64,000 nucleotides of DNA from Anaerolineae bacterium (GTDB lineage: Bacteria; Chloroflexota; Anaerolineae; Aggregatilineales; Phototrophicaceae), in assembly GCA_017303635.1 (NCBI GenBank), contig JAFLCG010000010.1:62001-126000 (forward strand), read 5' to 3'. Numbering within the stretch: the stretch's first letter is position 1; the number at the start of each line of letters is the position of its first letter. A model generated the notes under the pieces. That model searched no databases. It was given only the letters and a program-made list of their open reading frames with translations, and was not told the DNA's origin. The position numbers were made by a program, and so were the translations under genes. Below are positions 40,594-48,082 of the stretch, one piece after another.

Positions 40594-41919
40594 TCAGGTA
40601 AGCTGAATGACCTGACGTGCGCGGGCAACGACGAGCAGGCTGAGCAAGCCACCGCTGAGGGTGTAGATCATGATGGCAGGCGGCGTGCCAATCAGACTTG
40701 CCAGCAGACCCAACACCAGCGCCCCAAACGGTCCTACCCCAAAGAACGTCAAGGTGTACAGGCTCATCACCCGCCCCCGGAAGGCATCCGGCACATGACT
40801 TTGAATCAGCGTATTGACGGTGACAAACAGCAGGATAATACCGAAGCCGTAACCCAGGAAGAAAACCGCTGCGACCGGAACTGTGGTCGCATTGGCTGCC
40901 AGCGTGGTAGTGAGGGTCGTAAAGACGATCATCACGCCGACGATGGTACCTCGCCTGACGTACTTACTCACCACTAATGCAAGCAGGGCAGCGGTAGCCG
41001 CACCGATGCCCGTCGCTGTGCTGAGAATAGCAAAGCCATCTTTCGGGGCATGTAACACCGTATCGGCAAAGGCTGGCAGTATCGAGCAGATATTGGTGGT
41101 CAAGGCACTGGAGATAACGGCCAGCAGCAGCAGCGGGGCAATGATGTGATGCTGACTGGCGAATTGCCACCCTTCTTTTAGGCGCGCTAGGGGCGCGAAC
41201 CCGGTGCTGCGAGGGCTGACATGCTCAATCCGCAGGGCTAGCAGGGTGCCAATAACCACCAGGAAGCTGATGCCGTTGAGCAGGAAGCACCAGGCCGGGC
41301 CATATTGAGTCAAGATGATACCTGCCAGGGCGGGGCCAATCACCCGCGAGGTATTAAACATGGTCGCATTCATGACAATGCCACTGTTCAAATCCCGCTG
41401 ACCGACCAGGTCGGCAATGATCGACTGGCGTGACGGGGCATCAATCGCGTTGCCTATGCCGGTCAGTACAGCCAGTACCAGCACATGCCAGATTGCAATC
41501 GTATCGTTGAAAGTCAGCACGGCCATGATGAAGGCGACGCTCATCAGCAACAGGTTGGAAATGAGCAGGGTGTTGCGGCGGGGGAACCGATCGATAAAAA
41601 CCCCGGCGACCGGGGACAACAGCAGGGCGGGTAAACCGGCAATGCAGGCAACCAAACCCAGCATAAATTCATTGCGAGTCAGGTGGAAGATCAGCCAACC
41701 TTGGGCGACAGTTTGCATCCAGGTGCCGGAGAGGGAAACAATCTGTCCGGCAAAATAGGTGCGGAAATTGGGATGCTGCATCGCGGCGAAGGTCTTAACT
41801 TGCAGACCATCGCTGACAGTGGTGGCACTGGCCATAATGTGGGATGAACTTTCGGTAGCGGTAGCCATGGCGGATGAGGTGCTGCGTATCCGGCGACTAC
41901 CTTCATCTGATGATTTCAT
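40594..41919 (-). CDS. MFS transporter (MFS_3, EntS-like)
   Basis: An integral membrane protein of about 441 residues with twelve predicted helices. The N-terminus NFRTYFAGQIVSLSGTWMQTVAQGWLIFHLT and motif-A-like loop GVFIDRFPRRNTL are typical of enterobactin-exporter-like permeases. A substrate cannot be inferred. The start is uncertain because no ribosome binding site precedes any Met; 41919 avoids overlap with the divergent GT4 gene at 42013, while 41868 and 41835 are alternatives. The longer frame to 42216 is rejected. Confidence 0.85.
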   Translation of the reverse strand: MKSSDEGSRRIRSTSSAMATATESSSHIMASATTVSDGLQVKTFAAMQHPNFRTYFAGQIVSLSGTWMQTVAQGWLIFHLTRNEFMLGLVACIAGLPALLLSPVAGVFIDRFPRRNTLLISNLLLMSVAFIMAVLTFNDTIAIWHVLVLAVLTGIGNAIDAPSRQSIIADLVGQRDLNSGIVMNATMFNTSRVIGPALAGIILTQYGPAWCFLLNGISFLVVIGTLLALRIEHVSPRSTGFAPLARLKEGWQFASQHHIIAPLLLLAVISSALTTNICSILPAFADTVLHAPKDGFAILSTATGIGAATAALLALVVSKYVRRGTIVGVMIVFTTLTTTLAANATTVPVAAVFFLGYGFGIILLFVTVNTLIQSHVPDAFRGRVMSLYTLTFFGVGPFGALVLGLLASLIGTPPAIMIYTLSGGLLSLLVVARARQVIQLT

Positions 41920-42012
41920 TCTACAGAAGCTGTGCAGCACGACAATAGAACCGTTTTTAGCAATGGCCTTAGACTGGCGCTCGTTCCTGGCCTCTGGTAG
42001 CCTACCTCTACT

Positions 42013-43242
42013 ATGAATGTTCAAGCTGTGCACACTACTCAAAGCATGACCAATGACCCGTCGAATCCGCTGGTGAACCGAACCATCTGCTGGATTGGTG
42101 GCAGTCGTCAACAGCAGCCGTTGGATGCCACCCAGGCCAAGAAGTGGGCGTGCGTCCGGCAGTTGGGAATCCGGCCTGTTGTGATTGGATTCAGTACGGA
42201 CGCGCGTTTCCGGCACTTCACCCAGGAAGCCGAGTTCATCTTGCTCCCGGCACTGCCGAGTTCGATCCTGCGCTATGCGACGATTTTCTTTCTCGGCACC
42301 TTGATCCTGCTATGGCTGACGCTTCGGCGGCGGGCTGGAGTTATCGTGACGCAGAGTCCTTTTGACGGTGCGATGGGAGCCTTTGTTAAACAAGCGGCTC
42401 GATTAGCGGGTCATCGGGCCGCCCTGGTGATCGAAAGTCATGGCGATTTTGAGGTAGCGGTCTTTACCCAGCGGCAGATCGCCTTTGCCAGTCTATATAA
42501 ACGGGTCATGCTGGCCTTCGCCCATTACGGATTACGCCATGCCGACACGTTACGGGCGGTCTCCAGCAGCACAGAAGCCCAGCTTCGCCAGCTTGCGCCG
42601 CACATCCCCATTCACCAGTTCATCGGTTGGACGGATATGGGAACTTTCAGCGCGGTCGAACGCGCCCTACCACCTTCTCAGAGTCATGATTTGATTTGCC
42701 CGGCAGTCTTGATTCCTCGTAAGTCCCAGCACACGTTGATTGAGGCGTTCGCTGCGCTTGCCCCGGAACAACCTCAGGTGCACTTGTGGCTGGTCGGTAA
42801 AGCAGAAAATGCCGACTATGCAAACCGGCTCCACGCCCAGGTCGAGAAGCTGGGACTCAGCGAGCGTGTTCACTTCACCGGGGCTATTTCGCAGAGCGCC
42901 TTAGCAGAGCGACTGGGCCAGTGCCGAGCGCTGCTCCTGGTATCACTTTCTGAGGGACTACCACGGGTGGTCATTGAGGCTATGCTGAGCGGCACACCTG
43001 TAATCGCTACCGCGGTATCCGGCACGCCTGATGTCATCGAGGATGGTGTGACGGGGTGGCTCGTTCCACCGGAAGATGTGCCAGCGCTGGTGAAGGCGCT
43101 GCGCCACTTGTACGCCGAGTCAGCCATTGATGCTATAGCTCAACACGCCCAGGTTTTTGCTCGGCAGCGCTTTTCTGCCGAGACCTATGCCGAGGGCTAC
43201 CGCGTTGTCCTGACCGCCGCAGTTGCTGCAGTTCAGCGTTGA
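42013..43242 (+). CDS. Glycosyltransferase family 4 (first of two)
   Basis: A 409-residue GT-B enzyme. The C-terminal nucleotide-sugar-binding half has LVGKAENADYANRLHAQVEKLGL, VHFTGAISQSALAERLGQC and the GT4 E-x7-E motif in SLSEGLPRVVIEAMLSGTPVIA. The N-terminal acceptor half includes a hydrophobic segment (ATIFFLGTLILLWLTL) that may associate with membrane. Likely transfers a sugar during surface-glycan assembly; donor unknown. Its stop overlaps the next GT4 gene by one base. No strong ribosome binding site is seen at the ATG. Confidence 0.86.
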   Translation: MNVQAVHTTQSMTNDPSNPLVNRTICWIGGSRQQQPLDATQAKKWACVRQLGIRPVVIGFSTDARFRHFTQEAEFILLPALPSSILRYATIFFLGTLILLWLTLRRRAGVIVTQSPFDGAMGAFVKQAARLAGHRAALVIESHGDFEVAVFTQRQIAFASLYKRVMLAFAHYGLRHADTLRAVSSSTEAQLRQLAPHIPIHQFIGWTDMGTFSAVERALPPSQSHDLICPAVLIPRKSQHTLIEAFAALAPEQPQVHLWLVGKAENADYANRLHAQVEKLGLSERVHFTGAISQSALAERLGQCRALLLVSLSEGLPRVVIEAMLSGTPVIATAVSGTPDVIEDGVTGWLVPPEDVPALVKALRHLYAESAIDAIAQHAQVFARQRFSAETYAEGYRVVLTAAVAAVQR

Positions 43243-44306
43243 TGATGAAACGGCTTTTGCTCTTTAATCTGGCGACAGATGCCGATGATCCCATACTGGG
43301 TTTTACGACCGCCTGGATCAATGCCCTGGCAAGCCGTATGGACGCAATTGATGTGGTCACCATGCGGGTTGGGCGGTTGGCGGTTGGCGCAAATGTACGG
43401 GTGTACTCGGTCGGCAGGGAGCTGGGCTACAGTGAAGCGCGGCGGTTCATCGCATTCTACCGTATCCTGTGGCGCTTGCTCCGCGCCAACCACTATGACG
43501 CCTGCTTTGCTCATATGCAGCCCCTGTTCGCCATCCTGGGTGCACCGCTCCTCAAACTGTATCGCGTACCGATCACCCTTTGGTTCGCGCACGGGGCCGT
43601 GACGCGACGCTTGCGATTGGCCGAGCGTTTGGTCGATCATGTGGTGACGGCCTCTGCCGAGAGCTTCCGCATCCCTAGTCCCAAAACACATATCATCGGG
43701 CATGGGATTGATACCGACCAGTTTGCGATACCTTTTACGCGGGAAAATCAGGAGAGGACAAGGTTTACGCTTGTCTCGGTCGGGCGACTGAATCCTGTCA
43801 AACGCCCCGATGTATTGATTGATGCCGTCGGGCTGCTTCGCCAGCGCGAGATCAACGTTCATCTGCGTTTCATCGGCGATGTGACGAATGGGGCCTACCT
43901 GGAATTGCTGCGCGAACGGGTCACGCAAGCGGGACTGGATGATGCTATTGAGTTTGCCGGGCCGCTGGGCTTTGAACAGATTGCAGGCGCTTATCATCAA
44001 GCCGATGTGATGGTGAGCGCCAGCCAGACAGGCAGTATTGACAAAGTGATTCTGGAGGCGATGGCCTGTGGACTGCCGGCCATTACCTCCAATGAAGCCT
44101 TTGTGCCGGTGCTTAAGCCTTGGGAGCCTCTGTTACTGATGCCACCCGATGATCCGGCGGCATTGGCTGAACGTGTCGCGTCCCTGATGGCCCTGTCATC
44201 TGCTGAACGCGACGCACTTGGTCGTGAATTGAGGGCGCTGGTCGTCCGAGATTACGGTATCCACCAGATGATAGATCGGCTGATGGTCGTCCTTCTGCGT
44301 GCCTAG
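43242..44306 (+). CDS. Glycosyltransferase family 4 (second of two)
   Basis: A 354-residue GT-B glycosyltransferase. The hinge GHGIDTDQF and VSVGRLNPVKRPDVLIDAV open the donor domain, with FAGPLGFEQIAGAYHQADVMV and the E-x7-E region DKVILEAMACGLPAITS. ATG 43242 shares its first base with the stop of the preceding GT4 gene (ATG 43245 is an alternative), so they are translationally coupled. Its stop codon overlaps, in the palindrome CTAG (44303-44306), the stop codon of the opposite SDR gene. Confidence 0.86.
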   Translation: MMKRLLLFNLATDADDPILGFTTAWINALASRMDAIDVVTMRVGRLAVGANVRVYSVGRELGYSEARRFIAFYRILWRLLRANHYDACFAHMQPLFAILGAPLLKLYRVPITLWFAHGAVTRRLRLAERLVDHVVTASAESFRIPSPKTHIIGHGIDTDQFAIPFTRENQERTRFTLVSVGRLNPVKRPDVLIDAVGLLRQREINVHLRFIGDVTNGAYLELLRERVTQAGLDDAIEFAGPLGFEQIAGAYHQADVMVSASQTGSIDKVILEAMACGLPAITSNEAFVPVLKPWEPLLLMPPDDPAALAERVASLMALSSAERDALGRELRALVVRDYGIHQMIDRLMVVLLRA

Positions 44307-45157
44307 TCTGCTAGCCTGCGAAGGCGAAGTGTATACAGGTCGCTTTCGGTGATTTGTTCATGTTGAGCGACCAACTGGTCCAGGTCATCGGCAACGCTGA
44401 TCATACGCCCCGTTAATGGGTCGGCTATACCGGAGGCCAGTCTTATGACCAGGGTCGCAGAGAGTGCTGCTGGAACATCTCCTTGTTCTTCTACGACAAA
44501 CTTGCGAAACCAGGGCAGATAAGTCTGCCCGGCTTCCGAATCAATTAAGTACTGCGCCATATCGGTACGGACTGTACCGGGATCAATAGCAAATATGCTG
44601 ATTCCGTGTTCTTGAGTATCAACCGCCATGCATTCGGTGAGGCGGAGGAGTGCCGCTTTTGAAACACAATAACTATGTCCAAAAGGGATCGGGCTGAGGG
44701 CGGCTCCACTGGCCACATTGATGATGCGTCCTCGGTGGCGCTGAACCATACCCGGTAGGATGTAGCGGGCACAGATGAATGCTCCGAAAACATTGATATC
44801 CAAAACCTTGCGGAATTCTTCTGGGTCAGCTTGCCAAATCGGGCCGGGGGTACCTACGACCCCCGCATTGTTGACAAGGATATCAACTGGGCCGAGTTCA
44901 TCTTCAACCCGATTTGCCATTTGTTCAACAGCTGCTGCATCAGCCACGTTTGCAGTAATCGCCATTGCCCGCCCACCTGACTGCCGAATGAGGTCAGCCG
45001 CTTCGTGAACATGAGCTTCCGAGCGCCCGACCAATGCTACTGCTGCGCCTGCTGCTGCCAACGCTTGCCCCATATGCTTGCCGAGGCCGCGACCACCTCC
45101 AGTCACAATTGCAACTTGACCGGACAGATCAATCTGACTGTTTCCTCTAGTCGTCAC
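44303..45157 (-). CDS. Short-chain dehydrogenase/reductase (SDR)
   Basis: A 284-residue classical SDR. It has the cofactor motif TGGGRGLG, the NNAG motif, a catalytic Ser in NVASGAAL and the YxxxK pair in SYCVSKAAL; PGTVRTDM follows, so the active site is complete. Arg in VGRSEAH suggests NADP(H) preference. Substrate unknown. The start GTG 45157 has GGAGG eight bases upstream; the TTG at 45172 coincides with that Shine-Dalgarno sequence and is rejected. Confidence 0.9.
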   Translation of the reverse strand: MTTRGNSQIDLSGQVAIVTGGGRGLGKHMGQALAAAGAAVALVGRSEAHVHEAADLIRQSGGRAMAITANVADAAAVEQMANRVEDELGPVDILVNNAGVVGTPGPIWQADPEEFRKVLDINVFGAFICARYILPGMVQRHRGRIINVASGAALSPIPFGHSYCVSKAALLRLTECMAVDTQEHGISIFAIDPGTVRTDMAQYLIDSEAGQTYLPWFRKFVVEEQGDVPAALSATLVIRLASGIADPLTGRMISVADDLDQLVAQHEQITESDLYTLRLRRLAD

Positions 45158-45214
45158 GATAGCGTCCTCCAATAATCAAGTTGTGGACTTAAGACTGCAG
45201 CATCCGAGTTTATC

Positions 45215-45946
45215 TCAGCGACCAGCCAGCCAACCCACGATTGCACCGGCGAGTTCTTCATGGGCGCGGAACAGGTCAACTCCGTGATCGCGTCCTTCAT
45301 AGACCAGTGTTTCAATCGCCGCGCCGGGGATTTGCTGCATGGCGGGTACATCGTCTTTTGGGTAGCGGTCGCGGTCGGCATACACAATCAAAGCAGGGCG
45401 ACCACTGGCAATTGCGGACTCGGTGGTCACGCCGAAGTAATTCAAGCCTGGTGAGAGCGCCACTGAGGCTGCACAGCCATCCATCGCCGCACAGCCGACC
45501 AACGCCAGATTGGCTCCCATACTGGAGCCGCCCATGAGGAGTTTGTTGACGCCTGGCTGACCGCGGAGCCATTCGGCCCAGCGCAGCGTATCATCCTGGG
45601 CCTGGGTCCAGTTGATACTGCCGCGGGTTTGCCCATACCCACGCAGGTCGATCACCAGGACTTTGAAGCCATTCTCCCGCAGCGGCCCGACCAGTGGCGT
45701 CCAACTGGAGCGATTGGTATACAACTGATGGAGCAGCAGGACGGCCGGGCCATCGCCACCATTGTCATAATAAGTGCCGTAGAGCTTGCGCCCGTCACTG
45801 GCCTCGATCTGGACATCCGGCGAAGGCGTCGGGGCGGGGGTAGGCGCTTCCGGTGCGGTATCTTGGGCGAACGCTAGCGATACACTGATGCACAGTAGTA
45901 GGGTGACTGCCAGTAGGATTTTCAGTCTAATGATGACACCTCTCAT
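45215..45946 (-). CDS. Exported alpha/beta hydrolase
   Basis: A 243-residue protein with a signal peptide (LKILLAVTLLLCISVSLAFAQ) and a short APTPAPTPSP linker. The hydrolase fold has LLLHQLYTNRSSW (oxyanion region), GGSSMG (nucleophile Ser), YADRDRYP (Asp) and EGRDHGVDLF (His): a full triad. Similar to dienelactone-hydrolase or peptidase S9-like esterases. Exported, so probably acts on external esters. The start at ATG 45946 opens the signal peptide; the region further upstream to 46018 has no ribosome binding site. Confidence 0.8.
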   Translation of the reverse strand: MRGVIIRLKILLAVTLLLCISVSLAFAQDTAPEAPTPAPTPSPDVQIEASDGRKLYGTYYDNGGDGPAVLLLHQLYTNRSSWTPLVGPLRENGFKVLVIDLRGYGQTRGSINWTQAQDDTLRWAEWLRGQPGVNKLLMGGSSMGANLALVGCAAMDGCAASVALSPGLNYFGVTTESAIASGRPALIVYADRDRYPKDDVPAMQQIPGAAIETLVYEGRDHGVDLFRAHEELAGAIVGWLAGR

Positions 45947-46034
45947 CAAACGAGTTTTGATAGGAGCTGATAATTGCACCACACAGTATCGATAACGTTG
46001 TTTCCGGCTATAAACCATCAGCTATCGACCATAC

Positions 46035-46460
46035 TCACACGCATTGATCGCAAAGGCCATAGAATTCCAGCAGATGACCGGTTAGGCGGACACCCAGGCG
46101 GTGTTCCAGCTCAGCGGCAATCGCTTCCAGCCCACACTCATCAAACTCGATCACCCGGTTGCAGTTCGTACAGATGATGTGATGGTGATGACCTTCGGGC
46201 AGCAGGACATACGTGGGAGTCATGCTGGTGCCAATATAAGTCGGACGGATGATCGCCAGTCCAGTGAGCAGATCCAGTGTGCGGAAGACGCTGGCCCGCC
46301 CCACTGACGAGTCAATTTCATCCACGCGGCCGAGGACTTCCGCCGAGGTGATGTGCCCGCCGCTCTCTTCCAGGGCCTGCAAAACAGCTAACCGGGCATT
46401 GGTCAGTTTATGACCCGCATCACGGAGTTTTTGGGCACGTGGGCTGAGGGAATCAGTCAT
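46035..46460 (-). CDS. Fur-family metalloregulator (Zur-like)
   Basis: A 141-residue metal-dependent repressor. The winged-helix N-terminus (KLRDAGHKLTNARLAVLQAL, SSVGRASVFRTLDLL) is followed by a dimerisation domain with the HHHH metal segment, the structural zinc pair CTNC and a second pair CDQC at the C-terminus. It is divergent from a ZnuA-like gene over a 26-bp palindrome, so zinc (Zur) is the probable signal, though iron or manganese cannot be excluded. It probably controls itself and the substrate-binding protein. Confidence 0.88.
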   Translation of the reverse strand: MTDSLSPRAQKLRDAGHKLTNARLAVLQALEESGGHITSAEVLGRVDEIDSSVGRASVFRTLDLLTGLAIIRPTYIGTSMTPTYVLLPEGHHHHIICTNCNRVIEFDECGLEAIAAELEHRLGVRLTGHLLEFYGLCDQCV

Positions 46461-46493
46461 GAACTCTAGTCCTTGACACCATCATCGCTCTGA

Positions 46494-46528
46494 GATACTG
46501 TATCAAATGCATTTGATACAGTGTATCA
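46494..46528. promoter_or_regulatory. Overlapping palindromic operators for the Fur-family regulator
   Basis: A perfect 26-bp palindrome at 46497-46522 (ACTGTATCAAATG and its complement). Overlapping it are TGATAC-AGT-GTATCA (46514-46528) and GATAC-T-GTATC (46494-46504). The repeated half-site is GTATCA/TGATAC, in the 92-base space between the Fur-family gene and the ZnuA-like gene. Confidence 0.75.
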
Positions 46529-46552
46529 TTTTAGTGGTGGAGCAATGGGCCT

Positions 46553-47584
46553 ATGAAGCGTTTAATGATCCTGATTGTACTCCTGGTGATGAGCATCTAT
46601 CCAGTCGCCGCTGCGGATGCGGTGCTTTCGGTGGTGGCGACCACGACCATCGTGGCGGATGTCGCCCGCAATGTGGGTGGGGAACGGGTTCAGGTGACGG
46701 CTCTGGTTCCCGCCGATGCCGATACCCACGCCTTCACGCCCACCCCGCAAGATGTGGCTGTAGTGGCGGATGCGGATCTGCTGCTGGCGGTTGGGGCGGG
46801 CTACGAAGTGTTCCTCGGTGACCTGATTGAAGCCGCCGGGGATCAAGAACCGGTCATCCTGAACATTGGTGTGGAGATGCTGCCTTTTGCCGAAGGCGAG
46901 CATGACCATGAAGCGGAAGCTGCTGCCGAGGCCGATCACGAACATGCAGCAGTCGAGCCTGTAGGCGTTTTTGGTGCAGAGGGTGTCTGTGAAGATGCAG
47001 ATCATGCTCATGAAGAAGGTGAGGCCGAGGCCGATCACGAGCATGAACATGGTGCCTGTGATCCCCATACCTGGACGAATCCCCGTAATGTAGCGATCTG
47101 GGCGGCGAATATCGCAGCCGCTTTTAGCGCAGCTGACCCGGCTGGCGCGGAAGTCTATGCGGCGAATACGGCTGCTTACCAGGAGCAGTTAAGTGCACTG
47201 GATAGCGAAGTGGCCTCCATCTTGGCGGAGGTGCCAGAAGACCGCCGCATCCTGCTGACCAATCATGAGTTTATGGGATACTTCGCGTATGCCTATGGCT
47301 TTGAACTGGTAGGGACGGTCATTCCAGGCGGCACGACCGAGGGCAATCCTGACCCCCAGGCTTTGGCTGAACTCGTTAGTTTGATTGGTGAAGAAGGGGT
47401 CCCGGCCATTTTCGCAGAAGTCTCTGCCAATCCGCGCCTGGCCGAGACGATTGCCGCTGAGTCCGGAATTACAGTCGTCACCGCGCTGTACAGTGAATCC
47501 CTCAGCGGGGATGAAGGCCCAGCCTCCACCTATATTGACTACATCCGCTATAACGCGCAAATGATAGCGGATGCGCTGAAGTAA
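46553..47584 (+). CDS. znuA: Zinc ABC transporter substrate-binding protein (ZnuA-like)
   Basis: A 343-residue exported metal-binding protein. The signal peptide (MKRLMILIVLLVMSIYPVAAADA) is followed by VVATTTIVADVARNVGG and the His ligand region DTHAFTPTPQDV. A long charged loop (about residues 115-172) is very rich in His and contains an internal duplication (EAEADHEH / AEADHEHE). Then come HTWTNPRNVAIWAANI, LTNHEFMGYFAYAYG and the distal acidic ligand region. His-rich loops are characteristic of zinc rather than manganese binders. No permease or ATPase genes adjoin. Regulated through the adjacent palindromes. Confidence 0.88.
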   Translation: MKRLMILIVLLVMSIYPVAAADAVLSVVATTTIVADVARNVGGERVQVTALVPADADTHAFTPTPQDVAVVADADLLLAVGAGYEVFLGDLIEAAGDQEPVILNIGVEMLPFAEGEHDHEAEAAAEADHEHAAVEPVGVFGAEGVCEDADHAHEEGEAEADHEHEHGACDPHTWTNPRNVAIWAANIAAAFSAADPAGAEVYAANTAAYQEQLSALDSEVASILAEVPEDRRILLTNHEFMGYFAYAYGFELVGTVIPGGTTEGNPDPQALAELVSLIGEEGVPAIFAEVSANPRLAETIAAESGITVVTALYSESLSGDEGPASTYIDYIRYNAQMIADALK

Positions 47585-47602
47585 GCGAGATCCTCATCTC
47601 TC

Positions 47603-47640
47603 AAGCCCCCTCCCCGGTCTGCCGGGGTAGGGGGCTTTTT
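47603..47640 (+). terminator. Rho-independent terminator after znuA
   Basis: AAGCCCCCTCCCCGG pairs with CCGGGGTAGGGGGCTT (one extra base), followed by TTTTT. The stem resembles the CCCCCTCTCC repeat family. Confidence 0.88.
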
Positions 47641-48082
47641 ATTCAACTTGCTCGTATTGCTCACGGGTCTGGATGAACAGCGCCTTCTTTTCCCCCGGCA
47701 GCGTGTAGTCAAAGCCGCATGTGAGGAAGAAATGATCTGATGAGGTGATCGCCATCACTTCAAAGATGGATTCAGATCGAGCGCGTTCAACACAGGCATC
47801 CACCAACTTGCGCCCGATGCCCATCCCCTGCACTTTCGGGCTGACCGCCAAACTGCGGACTTCTGCTAGCTTTGGCGAATAGACCTCCAACGCCGCGCAA
47901 CCTACAATCTCGCCATCTCGTTCGGCGATGAAGAAATTAGGCAGTAACCCTTCCAATTCACTGAAGGTGCGGCGCAGCAGCTTGCCATCGCCCACAAAAG
48001 GTTCGATGAAGCTGGTGAGCGGGACGACATCTGCCGGGGTCGCCCGCCGGATAACCACCGCATTCAGGACTTTCGTTTCCAT
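47639..48082 (-). CDS. GNAT N-acetyltransferase (ArgA/N-acetylglutamate-synthase-like)
   Basis: A 147-residue acetyl-CoA-dependent acetyltransferase. The core has FFIAERDGEIVGCAALEVY, VRSLAVSPKVQGMGIGRKLVDACVERA (acetyl-CoA pyrophosphate loop QGMGIG) and FFLTCGFDYT. The LEVYSPKLAEVRSLAV signature resembles the stand-alone GNAT domain of bacterial amino-acid acetyltransferases in arginine synthesis, but no arg genes adjoin. The ATG at 48082 overlaps the GT39 gene end by 19 bases on the same strand. Confidence 0.83.
   Translation of the reverse strand: METKVLNAVVIRRATPADVVPLTSFIEPFVGDGKLLRRTFSELEGLLPNFFIAERDGEIVGCAALEVYSPKLAEVRSLAVSPKVQGMGIGRKLVDACVERARSESIFEVMAITSSDHFFLTCGFDYTLPGEKKALFIQTREQYEQVE

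Noticed and set aside
41920..42216. Longer N-terminus for the MFS transporter
   Set aside because: Would overlap the divergent GT4 gene by about 200 bases, and the residues are not membrane-protein-like.
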